Below, in pieces: positions 6,593 to 14,700 of a stretch of DNA of 21,871 nt. Position 1 is the first letter of the stretch, and each line of letters starts with the position of its first letter. The translations under genes and the position numbers were made by a program. Below the pieces are notes generated by a model. That model did no database searches. It was not told the origin of the DNA and was given only the letters and a program-made list of their open reading frames with translations. Source of the stretch: an uncultured Clostridia bacterium (GTDB lineage: Bacteria > Bacillota > Clostridia > Oscillospirales > Ruminococcaceae); the NCBI GenBank assembly GCA_947175655.1, contig CAMWNQ010000008.1:1-21871 (forward strand), written 5' to 3'.

Positions 6593-7027
6593 ATGATTAT
6601 ATATTTTTTAATATTAACTGATAACGAATTATCTTATGATGATTATTCAGAGGACTTCCCTATCGGTTTTTTTGAAACAAAAAAACAGGCAGAAGAAACT
6701 GCTCAATATTATCTGAAAAATATAAAAGGTTTCTGTGATTTTAACTGTACATACCACATCTTAAAAAAAGAAATTGCTGATAATCCTAATAATATCCTGC
6801 CCGATACAATATGGATTGTTCAGGGTTGGAATATTAATAAAAATTTTGATGAAACAAATATAATAGAAAGCCCGTGTTTCCTTACAGAAACACGAGCTAA
6901 ATCAGAAATGAATCTTATGAAAAATAAATATCACCGTGAAGAATGGGTTGTAAATAAATGGAAAATTGGAGAACTGGAATGGCAAGAAGGTTTTGTAAGA
7001 ATGATTGGTGATACTCCTTTAAACTAG
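6593..7027 (+). CDS. Orphan 144-aa protein of unrecognised family
   Basis: I do not recognise a named family. The ATG at 6593-6595 is in frame; AAAGGA lies 12 bases upstream and an excellent promoter sits just ahead, so the gene is very probably real. The open frame extends upstream through hydrophobic AT-rich sequence, but that part lies before the promoter. The protein is acidic, with no signal peptide or membrane segment. Visible features are an N-terminal strand IIYFLIL, an acidic Tyr/Asp patch (ELSYDDYSEDFPIGFFET), WIVQGWNIN mid-protein, and a Trp-rich C-terminal part (EEWVVNKW, then ELEWQEGF). Such small soluble acidic proteins resemble toxin-immunity or phage-type accessory proteins, but this is only an impression. 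It stands alone on the plus strand between two minus-strand operons, and its stop shares CTAG with that of polC. Confidence 0.82.
   Translation: MIIYFLILTDNELSYDDYSEDFPIGFFETKKQAEETAQYYLKNIKGFCDFNCTYHILKKEIADNPNNILPDTIWIVQGWNINKNFDETNIIESPCFLTETRAKSEMNLMKNKYHREEWVVNKWKIGELEWQEGFVRMIGDTPLN
6869..6898 (-). terminator. Candidate polC-operon terminator inside the antisense of the orphan gene
   Basis: On the minus strand a 12-bp stem with one G-U wobble closes a 6-base loop (6881-6886), and is followed by the T-rich stretch TTCTATTATATTT. The core arms are CGTGTTTC and GAAACACG. On the plus strand the wobble becomes a C-A mismatch, so the hairpin is stronger in the polC transcript than in the orphan-gene transcript. 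It lies 126 bases past the polC stop, and I see no better terminator between polC and his. The T tract is interrupted, so the call is moderate. Confidence 0.5.
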
Positions 7028-10000
7028 AAAAATGACAACTGGTCAGTTTCGGGAAGGTCTCCCAATGCACCCATATTTTTAAGAACTTCAAGTACAGTTT
7101 TTGATATTTTGCTTTTCTGATGAAATTCCTTGATTGAAATAAAATCACCTTTCTGAGCTGTTTCGTATATATTCTTTGCAGCCGTTTCACCTATACCATT
7201 GACTGCTGAAAACGGAAGTCTTATTTTTCCGTCCTGTATCAGATATTTTGATGAATGTGATTTATAAAGGTCAACAGGAAGAAATTCAAATCCTCTTGAA
7301 ACCATTTCATTTATAATAAGAAGCATATCAAGTGTATCGGATTCTTTCTTTTTACGTTCATTGCCTTTTTCCTTAAGTTCATTTATCTTGTCACGGATTT
7401 CCTGTTTGCTCTTTACTGCTATATCGGCATCAAAAGCTTCACCTCGTACAGTAAAGAAAGTGGCATAATATTCAAGCGGTCTATAAAGTTTAAACCAGCC
7501 AAGTTTCATTGCAGCAATTACATAAGCTGCAGCATGTGCCTTCGGGAACATATACTTTATTTTCAGACAGCTTTCTATATACCATTCAGGTACGCCGTGG
7601 TCTTTCAGCATTTGTATTCTTTCAGGAGTGAAAGTTTTCGGAGCCTTTCCTTTTCTGGTATCTTCCATAATCTGGAATGCTTCTTTAGGTTCAACGCCCT
7701 TATAAAGCAAATATGTCATAATACTGTCACGAGTTCCGATAACGTTTGAAATAGTACATGTACCACTGTCAATTAAATCCTTCGCATTTCCAGTCCATAC
7801 ATCAGTACCGTGAGAAAGACCGGAAATCTGTAACAGGTCACTGAATTTCTTAGGCTTTGCATCAACAAGCATCTGTATAGTAAAATTTGTGCCCATTTCA
7901 GGAATGCTCAAAGAACCTGTCTTACAATATATTTCCTCGGGAGTAACCCCAAGAACTTCAGCAGAGGTACACATTTCTATAACTTTTGGGTCTGATGCCG
8001 GAATATCTTTTATATTTAAACCGGTCATATCCTCAAGATATTTATACATAGTCGGAACATCGTGACCGAGTTCATCAAGTTTTAAAATTGTATCGTGCAT
8101 AGAATTAAAATCAAAGTGAGTTGTTATTACTTCTGATTCTTCAGTATCAGCAGGATGCTGAACAGGTGTAAAGTCATATACTTCATAATCAGAAGGAACT
8201 ACTACCATTCCTCCGGGATGCTGACCAGTAGTACGTTTTATTCCGGTACAGCCCATTGCAAGACGTGTTGCTTCAGCAGGATTTGCTTTTGTATTTACTT
8301 CTTCAAGATAATTTTTTACATATCCATATGCTGTTTTTTCTGCAACAGATGAAATAGTTCCAGCTTTAAATACATTGTCTTTTCCGAACAGCTCCTCAGT
8401 ATATCTGTGTGCGAATGATTGATATTCTCCGGAAAAATTAAGGTCGATATCAGGTGCTTTATCGCCGTCAAATCCAAGAAAAGTTTCAAAAGGTATATCA
8501 TGTCCCTCACGTATCATTAAAGTATCACATTCAGGACAATTCTTTTCTGGCAAATCATATCCCGAACCGCATGAACCATCAGTAATGAATTCACTGTGCT
8601 TGCATTTAGGACATACATAATGCGGAGGAAGCGGATTTACTTCGGATATTCCTGCCATAGATGCAACAAAAGATGAACCTACTGAACCTCTCGAACCTAC
8701 AAGATAACCATGTTCAACAGAGTTTTTTACAAGTTTCTGTGCTATTATATACAATACAGAAAAGCCGTGTTTTATGATAGATGAAAGTTCACGGTCAAGT
8801 CTTTTTTCAATTATTTCAGGAAGAGGGTCGCCGTATATCTCCTTTGCGGTTCTGTTTGTAATTTCTTTGAGTTCTTCTTCAGCACCTTCAATTGACGGAG
8901 TAAAAGTTCCTTTCGGAATTGGTCTTACTTCCTCGATCATATCAGCAATCATATTAGTATTTGTTATTACTATTTCTTTTGCCTTTTCTTCTCCGAGATA
9001 TGCAAATTCCTTAAGCATTTCATCAGTAGTTCTGAAATAAAGAGGCGGCTGATTTTCAAAATCCTTATATCCCATACTTGCAAGAAGTATTTTTCTGAAA
9101 ACAGCATCTTTATGGTCAAGAAAATGAACGTCACAGGTTGCACATACAGGTATATCAAGTTTTTCACCAAGCTGAATTATATGTTTGTTATATTCTTCAA
9201 GTTTCTCGTGATTTTCCGCCATACCCTCTCTAATCATAAATTCATTGTTGCATATCGGCTGTATTTCAAGATAATCATAAAATCTTGCAGTTTTCTCAAT
9301 ATATTCTTCCGACTTATTTTCAATCATAGCACGGAAAAGCTCTCCTGATTCACAGGCACTTCCGAATATTAATCCCTCACGGTGTTCAATGAGAACGGAT
9401 TTTGGTATAAGAGGCTTTTTATAAAAATAATCGATATTACTTTTTGAAACAAGTTTATAAAGATTTTTAAGTCCTGCCTGATTTCTGACAAGTATTATCT
9501 GATGATATGACTTCAATTTCTTGACATCAAGTTCACCGACTATTTTATCTATATCATCAAGCATACTTATTTTATCTTTAATCTGTCCAAGAAGTTCAAG
9601 ATATACTTTTCCGAGCATCATTGCATCATCTGAAGCACGGTGAGCCTCAAACTTTCCGAGTTTGAAATACTTTGCCAGACGACCAAGATTATATCGTCCT
9701 ATTTCCGTAATCATACACTGACTCATTACAAGGGTATCAAGAAGTGCATACTGAAAATCAATATTATGACGCTTGCAGACTTCCTGTATAAAGTTATCGT
9801 CAAAACTTGCGTTATGTGCAACAAGAACTTTACTTTCTCCACAGAATTCTATAAAACTTTCAACAGCTTCTTTTTCTTTCGGAGCATCTGCAACCATTTC
9901 ATCAGTTATTCCGGTAAGTTCAGATACTTTTTCAGGTATTGGCATCTCCGGATTTACCATAGTATTAAAGCTGTCAATAACTCTTCTGTTTTTTATCTTT

Positions 10001-11328
10001 ACTGCACCTATTTCAGTAAGACGATCTTTTTTATAATTAAGTCCGGTAGTTTCAACGTCAAATACAACGATTTCATCATCAATCGTTTTACCAGTAGGCT
10101 TGTTAAGAATTCTGGGGCGTTCAATATCATTTACAACATACGCTTCACAGCCATATATTACTTTAAGATTATCAGGTTTATTATACATAGCTTCCGGAAA
10201 AGCCTGTACAGCACCGTGGTCAGTAATAGCAACAGCCTGATGTCCCCAAAGAGATGCCCTTTTAAGAATTGCTTTTGCTTCCGGTACAGCGTCCATAGCT
10301 GACATATTCGTATGACAGTGAAGTTCAACACGCTTTTCCGAATATGTATCCATTTTTATATTTCGCTTTACTTTTATAATTGAATCTGCCATAACAACAA
10401 CATCACGTGCAAAGTTATCATAATCTATTTTTCCTGATACAAGAATAGTATCACCTTTTTTTATCTTTGATGTATCAATATTTTTCAGTTTTTCATTATC
10501 ACCGAAAAGCTTTACAATAAGAGAACCGCTGAAATCAGTAATATTCCATGTTATTATTTTTCTTCCGCCACTGATTTCCTTTTCTTCAAGTGCAAAAACA
10601 TCTCCTATTACGACAATCTTTTCTTTCAGTTTCTGCATCACTTCTGCAATGGATTCAGGCTTTTCACGTATAGGCTTGCCCTTTATTATTTCAGCAGATT
10701 CAGCATCAAATTCCAAATCAAGTGATAAAGCATCAACAGGTTTTACATCTGATATTTCTGAAATACTTTCCTTATTCTTTTCAGACTCAATCTGAAAGCT
10801 GTAATCAGGCATTTCAGCTTCAAGCTTCTGTGACATCTCATCAAATGCTTTCTGGGCATCATATTCACCTTCATCAAATATAATATCCGTTTCCACTGAA
10901 AACTGATTATATATAAGTCTTGAAATCTCTGTTTTTACTTTATGACTTTCCAGTATCTCTTTTCCGCCGTGCATAAGATTTATTTTAAGTATTCCGTCAT
11001 TGAATGATATATTTGCATCATCAAGAAAGCCGTTTACTACAGAAACATCACGTTTTAGAATATCTATTATATTCTTCATTTCTGAGACTTTGAACATCTC
11101 AGGAGAATAATGGCAGTTAAGACGTATTCTGTCAACAGATATCGCAAGTTCAAGAGCTTTTTCAAATGCATTTATATCATTGAAAAGTATAGTATTTTCA
11201 AATCTTGCATAAATATTAATATTTTTAAAATCCGGACTGTGAGTTATTTTAAAGATTCTTCCGTCTTTTATTGAATCTGGTATTACAGAAGTATATTCAC
11301 TGAAAAATTGTAAAAAGTTTATATCCAT
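7024..11328 (-). CDS. polC: DNA polymerase III alpha subunit, Gram-positive PolC type
   Basis: This is the replicative polymerase with built-in 3'-5' proofreading used by Firmicutes. At 1434 residues it has the usual PolC length. In order: an N-terminal region; an OB-fold (about 235-325); a PHP domain starting HCHTNMSAMDA (His337, His339), split by the DEDD exonuclease (Asp424 and Glu426 in VFDVETTGL); a zinc-binding module (Cys906, Cys909, Cys931, Cys934); the palm-site aspartates Asp960 and Asp962 in PDIDLNF with GFDGDKA just before; then fingers and helix-hairpin-helix regions. The C-terminal QLSFF fits the sliding-clamp-binding motif. The ATG has no good ribosome binding site at normal distance (the nearest GGAG is about 21 bases away) but lies 6 bases after the ispG stop, so coupled translation is likely. 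The stop codon overlaps the convergent gene. Confidence 0.98.
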   Translation of the reverse strand: MDINFLQFFSEYTSVIPDSIKDGRIFKITHSPDFKNINIYARFENTILFNDINAFEKALELAISVDRIRLNCHYSPEMFKVSEMKNIIDILKRDVSVVNGFLDDANISFNDGILKINLMHGGKEILESHKVKTEISRLIYNQFSVETDIIFDEGEYDAQKAFDEMSQKLEAEMPDYSFQIESEKNKESISEISDVKPVDALSLDLEFDAESAEIIKGKPIREKPESIAEVMQKLKEKIVVIGDVFALEEKEISGGRKIITWNITDFSGSLIVKLFGDNEKLKNIDTSKIKKGDTILVSGKIDYDNFARDVVVMADSIIKVKRNIKMDTYSEKRVELHCHTNMSAMDAVPEAKAILKRASLWGHQAVAITDHGAVQAFPEAMYNKPDNLKVIYGCEAYVVNDIERPRILNKPTGKTIDDEIVVFDVETTGLNYKKDRLTEIGAVKIKNRRVIDSFNTMVNPEMPIPEKVSELTGITDEMVADAPKEKEAVESFIEFCGESKVLVAHNASFDDNFIQEVCKRHNIDFQYALLDTLVMSQCMITEIGRYNLGRLAKYFKLGKFEAHRASDDAMMLGKVYLELLGQIKDKISMLDDIDKIVGELDVKKLKSYHQIILVRNQAGLKNLYKLVSKSNIDYFYKKPLIPKSVLIEHREGLIFGSACESGELFRAMIENKSEEYIEKTARFYDYLEIQPICNNEFMIREGMAENHEKLEEYNKHIIQLGEKLDIPVCATCDVHFLDHKDAVFRKILLASMGYKDFENQPPLYFRTTDEMLKEFAYLGEEKAKEIVITNTNMIADMIEEVRPIPKGTFTPSIEGAEEELKEITNRTAKEIYGDPLPEIIEKRLDRELSSIIKHGFSVLYIIAQKLVKNSVEHGYLVGSRGSVGSSFVASMAGISEVNPLPPHYVCPKCKHSEFITDGSCGSGYDLPEKNCPECDTLMIREGHDIPFETFLGFDGDKAPDIDLNFSGEYQSFAHRYTEELFGKDNVFKAGTISSVAEKTAYGYVKNYLEEVNTKANPAEATRLAMGCTGIKRTTGQHPGGMVVVPSDYEVYDFTPVQHPADTEESEVITTHFDFNSMHDTILKLDELGHDVPTMYKYLEDMTGLNIKDIPASDPKVIEMCTSAEVLGVTPEEIYCKTGSLSIPEMGTNFTIQMLVDAKPKKFSDLLQISGLSHGTDVWTGNAKDLIDSGTCTISNVIGTRDSIMTYLLYKGVEPKEAFQIMEDTRKGKAPKTFTPERIQMLKDHGVPEWYIESCLKIKYMFPKAHAAAYVIAAMKLGWFKLYRPLEYYATFFTVRGEAFDADIAVKSKQEIRDKINELKEKGNERKKKESDTLDMLLIINEMVSRGFEFLPVDLYKSHSSKYLIQDGKIRLPFSAVNGIGETAAKNIYETAQKGDFISIKEFHQKSKISKTVLEVLKNMGALGDLPETDQLSFF

Positions 11329-11334
11329 AAATTT

Positions 11335-12372
11335 TTAAAGTTCTGAAATCTCCTTCATAAGTTCCTGAACTATATCCTCCTCTTTGATTTTTCTTAAAAC
11401 CTCTCCTTTTTTAAAGATAACTGCACAGCCATCACCGCCTGCTATTCCGATATCAGCTTCTTTAGCTTCTCCTGGTCCATTTACAACACAGCCCATAACT
11501 GCGATTTTTATATCTTTTTCAATATCCTTGACAGCATTTTCGACTTCATTTGCAATTTTTATAAGATTCACTTTAGTTCGTCCACAGGTAGGACAAGATA
11601 CAAACTGTATCCCTTTGCGTTTTCCTATGCATTTGAGTATGTCTCTTCCTGCCGATATTTCTTTTATTGGATTGTCAGTTAAAGATACTCTAATTGTTTC
11701 TCCTATACCATCACATAAAAGAGAACCTATACCTACAGCAGATTTTATAATTCCCATACGTTCAGTACCAGCTTCAGTTACTCCGAGATGAAGAGGATAA
11801 TTGCAACGTTCTGAAGCAAGACGATAAGAATCTATCATACACTTTACATCTGATGATTTTATCGATATTACTATATCATCAAAATCAAATCTTTCAAGCA
11901 TCTTTGCATGATTCATTGCACTTTCAACAAGTGCTTCCGGAGTAGGTGAACCATATTTTGCAAGCAGTTCCTTTTCAAGAGAACCAGAGTTTACACCTAT
12001 TCTTATAGGTATATTCTTTGAACGACATTTGTCTGCAACCTGTTTTACCCTGTCCATATCTCCGATATTCCCTGGATTGATTCTTATTTTATCAACACCT
12101 GCTTCTACTGATTCAAGTGCAAGTTTATAATCAAAGTGAATATCAGCTACAAGTGGTATTTTTACTGCCGATTTAATAGCTGGTATGAGTTTTACTGCAT
12201 TCATATCTGGAATTGCAGTTCTTATTATTTCACAGCCTACTTTTTCAAGTTCAACAGCCTGTTTTACATTACCCTCAATATCATCAGCGATAACATTAAG
12301 CATTGACTGTATATATATATGTCTGCCATCAAGAATACAGTCTCCTACTTTAACTGGTTTTAAATTTCTCAT
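11335..12372 (-). CDS. ispG: 4-hydroxy-3-methylbut-2-en-1-yl diphosphate synthase (IspG/GcpE)
   Basis: IspG performs the penultimate step of the MEP isoprenoid pathway, reducing cyclic MEcPP to HMBPP with a 4Fe-4S cluster. The 345-residue protein is the short bacterial form. The cluster ligands are visible as Cys260 and Cys263 in SCPTCGRT, and Cys295 with Glu302 in GCVVNGPGE. The TIM-barrel half carries LVADIHFDYKLAL and KIRINPGNIG, both typical. AAGGGGG lies 8 bases before the ATG. It follows rseP by 17 bases and is followed after 6 bases by polC, the common clostridial order dxr-rseP-ispG-polC. Confidence 0.97.
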   Translation of the reverse strand: MRNLKPVKVGDCILDGRHIYIQSMLNVIADDIEGNVKQAVELEKVGCEIIRTAIPDMNAVKLIPAIKSAVKIPLVADIHFDYKLALESVEAGVDKIRINPGNIGDMDRVKQVADKCRSKNIPIRIGVNSGSLEKELLAKYGSPTPEALVESAMNHAKMLERFDFDDIVISIKSSDVKCMIDSYRLASERCNYPLHLGVTEAGTERMGIIKSAVGIGSLLCDGIGETIRVSLTDNPIKEISAGRDILKCIGKRKGIQFVSCPTCGRTKVNLIKIANEVENAVKDIEKDIKIAVMGCVVNGPGEAKEADIGIAGGDGCAVIFKKGEVLRKIKEEDIVQELMKEISEL

Positions 12373-12389
12373 AAAAAAAATCCCCCTTA

Positions 12390-13433
12390 TTAATTTTTAA
12401 GTCTTATTATATCGTTATAAGTTGCAAATATCATCAGACCAAACAATAAAAGCATACCAACAGCGTGTACATAAGCTTCATATTCCGGTTTGATAGGTTT
12501 ACGGCGTATTGCCTCTATAACAAGAAATACAAGTCGTCCACCGTCGAGTGCAGGTATAGGGAGAAGATTGAATATTCCAACATTTATAGATATAAATATA
12601 GTAAGATTCAAAAGTGACATTGCTTTTTCTCTTGTATCTCTTCCGGTTGATGCTGCTTCACCTATTACCGATATTGTTCCGACAGGTCCTGAAAGTTCAT
12701 CAGCTCCATATCTACCTTTAAGCAAATCACCAAGTGAAATCCATATCAAACGTGCAGTTGAAACGCTGTCTTTAAGAGAATATGACCAGACATTTCCAAA
12801 GCTCTTAGGAAGAGTTTTTATTGCAAAATCACGCCCTTCACCACTGTTTTCAGTTCCGAAAGATATATTTTCAAGAATAATTTTATTTCCATCTCTCTTG
12901 ACTTCAAGAGTAAAAGGCTTTCCTGCATCTGCTGATATTTTATATGATATATCACTGTAGGTAAACACTTTAAGGCCGTTTATTCTCAGAATTTCATCTC
13001 CTTCACGCAGACCGCCTTCATAACTGAATGCAGTATAATTTCCGTTTTCAGGATTCTGTGCAAATTTGTCAACAATAGTAGTCGGTATACTGTTATACAT
13101 TGATGCAAGAACTACTGTCAGAATTACTCCTGTAAGCAGATTTACAATTGCTCCGGCTGATACTACAATTATTCTCTGCCATACTGGTTTTGAACGAAAT
13201 GCCCTTTTATCTTCACTTTCACTGTCTTCACCCTCCATAGCACAGAACCCGCCTATCGGAAATAACCTGAGTGAATATTCTGTTTCACCTTTTTTGAAAT
13301 GAATAAGTCTAGGCCCCATTCCTAATGCAAACTCGTTTACTCTTATTCCGCAGGCTTTCGCTGAAATAAAATGACCAAGTTCGTGTACAGCAATAATCAA
13401 TCCAAAAATAAGTATTGCAATTATTATACTCAA
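12390..13433 (-). CDS. rseP: Site-2 intramembrane zinc metalloprotease (RseP/RasP family)
   Basis: RseP/RasP cleaves transmembrane segments of anti-sigma factors and leftover signal peptides inside the cell membrane. The 347-residue protein has the zinc-binding HELGH (His17, Glu18, His21) in the first membrane helix, a second membrane segment near residues 85-115, a PDZ domain at roughly 125-200 (EGGLREGDEILRING), and the third zinc-ligand motif LDGGR with Asp297 in a later helix. The start appears to be TTG (13431-13433): it has a strong GGAG site 9 bases upstream and puts the first helix at the N-terminus as in homologues. The position between dxr and ispG is standard in Firmicutes. Confidence 0.95.
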   Translation of the reverse strand: MSIIIAILIFGLIIAVHELGHFISAKACGIRVNEFALGMGPRLIHFKKGETEYSLRLFPIGGFCAMEGEDSESEDKRAFRSKPVWQRIIVVSAGAIVNLLTGVILTVVLASMYNSIPTTIVDKFAQNPENGNYTAFSYEGGLREGDEILRINGLKVFTYSDISYKISADAGKPFTLEVKRDGNKIILENISFGTENSGEGRDFAIKTLPKSFGNVWSYSLKDSVSTARLIWISLGDLLKGRYGADELSGPVGTISVIGEAASTGRDTREKAMSLLNLTIFISINVGIFNLLPIPALDGGRLVFLVIEAIRRKPIKPEYEAYVHAVGMLLLFGLMIFATYNDIIRLKN

Positions 13434-13477
13434 AATAAAACTCTCCTCTCTTAAAATAAAAGATAAAAAATAATTTT

Positions 13478-14632
13478 CTATGCCTGTAAAGAACTACACA
13501 TATTTTTAACATATTCTCTTGCAAGCTTATCCGCCTTTACAACATCTTCATAGGAATTTACTTCAAAATTCTGGAAGTTTTCCAATACGGAAGAAACCAT
13601 CTCACCTATCTCATAGAATTTAATTTTTCTGTTTAAAAATTCTGCGACAGCTTCTTCATTTGCTGAATTTACAAGACAAGGATATGCACCACCTCTTTTT
13701 ATTGCCTCTATTCCAGCACTGAGACACTTAAATGTATCATAATCCGGCTTTGCAAAAGTAAGTGTTCCATAATCAGTAAGCGAAAGCGGTTTTACAGGAC
13801 ATTCAAGACGTTCAGGATATAACAAAGCATATTGTATTGGTATTTTCATATCCGGAGTACCAAGCTGTGCTATAACTGAAAAATCATTATATTCCACTGC
13901 CGAATGAACTACGCTCTGACGATGTACTACTATTTCAATCTGTTCAGGTGTCAGGTCAAAAAGCCATTTTGCCTCAATAAATTCAAGAGCCTTGTTCATA
14001 AGGGTAGCAGAATCAATAGTAATTTTATTTCCCATACTCCAGTTAGGGTGCTTCAAAGCATCTTCAACCGTCACTGTTTTAAGTTCATCATAAGTTCTGC
14101 CGAAAAAAGGGCCCCCGGAAGCAGTGAGTATAATTTTATTAATCTGACTCTTTTTATTTCCTTGAAGGCACTGAAATATTGCTGAATGTTCACTGTCAAC
14201 AGGAAGTATTCTTACATTCTTCTTCTTTGCGGATTCCATTACAAGCTTACCGCCGGCAACAAGGGTTTCCTTATTTGCAAGTGCGATTTCTTTTCCGGAT
14301 TCTATAGCTTTCAAAGTTGGCAGAAGTCCGACCATTCCCACAACAGAGTTAAGAAGTATATCACAATTATCAGTTTCTGCTATTTTACAAAGTCCCTCCA
14401 TACCACACAGAACTTCAACAGATGTATCTGAAAGACTTTCTTTCATTTCAAGATATTTGCTTTCATCATAAATGCAGACATAATTCGGATTATATTTTCT
14501 TGCCTGCTGTTCAAGAAGTTTCGTGCTTGAATTAGCTGAAAGTGCTGAAACTCTGAAATTATGCTTTTCAGCTACATCAAGAGCCTGAGTCCCTATTGAA
14601 CCCGTCGAACCTAAAATTGATACCGTTTTCAT
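13478..14632 (-). CDS. dxr: 1-deoxy-D-xylulose 5-phosphate reductoisomerase (Dxr/IspC)
   Basis: Dxr rearranges and reduces DXP to MEP with NADPH, the committed step of the MEP pathway and the target of fosmidomycin. The 384 residues include the Rossmann motif GSTGSIG (7-13), ALANKETLVAGG, the metal-site motif PVDSEHSAIFQ, the substrate-loop ASGGPFFG, and NWSMGNKITIDSATLMNKALE. The nearest Shine-Dalgarno (AAGGGGG, 14647-14653) is 14 bases from the ATG, longer than usual. A four-codon reading frame starts closer to that site (14641-14643), and its TGA overlaps the dxr ATG as ATGA, so translation of dxr may be coupled to it. The intergenic space ahead also holds a GC-rich hairpin. Confidence 0.97.
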   Translation of the reverse strand: MKTVSILGSTGSIGTQALDVAEKHNFRVSALSANSSTKLLEQQARKYNPNYVCIYDESKYLEMKESLSDTSVEVLCGMEGLCKIAETDNCDILLNSVVGMVGLLPTLKAIESGKEIALANKETLVAGGKLVMESAKKKNVRILPVDSEHSAIFQCLQGNKKSQINKIILTASGGPFFGRTYDELKTVTVEDALKHPNWSMGNKITIDSATLMNKALEFIEAKWLFDLTPEQIEIVVHRQSVVHSAVEYNDFSVIAQLGTPDMKIPIQYALLYPERLECPVKPLSLTDYGTLTFAKPDYDTFKCLSAGIEAIKRGGAYPCLVNSANEEAVAEFLNRKIKFYEIGEMVSSVLENFQNFEVNSYEDVVKADKLAREYVKNMCSSLQA

Positions 14633-14663
14633 ATTTTATTCATTTTCCCCCTTATATATGTAT

Positions 14664-14684
14664 GGGCGGATAGATTATCCGCCC
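14664..14684 (-). other. GC-rich intergenic hairpin between cdsA and dxr
   Basis: A perfect 8-bp inverted repeat, GGGCGGAT and ATCCGCCC, surrounds a 5-base loop. It stands 16 bases after the cdsA stop and about 30 bases before the dxr start. No T tract follows it in the direction of transcription (ATACATATATAAG), so it does not look like an efficient terminator. It resembles the hisD-hisC hairpin in placement and base composition. Confidence 0.6.
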
Positions 14685-14700
14685 TTTAAAATCATAATAA

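Noticed and set aside
9640..10302. A 220-residue plus-strand open frame inside polC
   Set aside because: It lies wholly antisense to the conserved PHP/exonuclease region, has low-complexity Phe/Tyr/Ser composition and no ribosome binding site. It is a shadow of polC.
12490..12960. A 156-residue plus-strand open frame inside rseP
   Set aside because: It is antisense to conserved RseP motifs and has no initiation signals.
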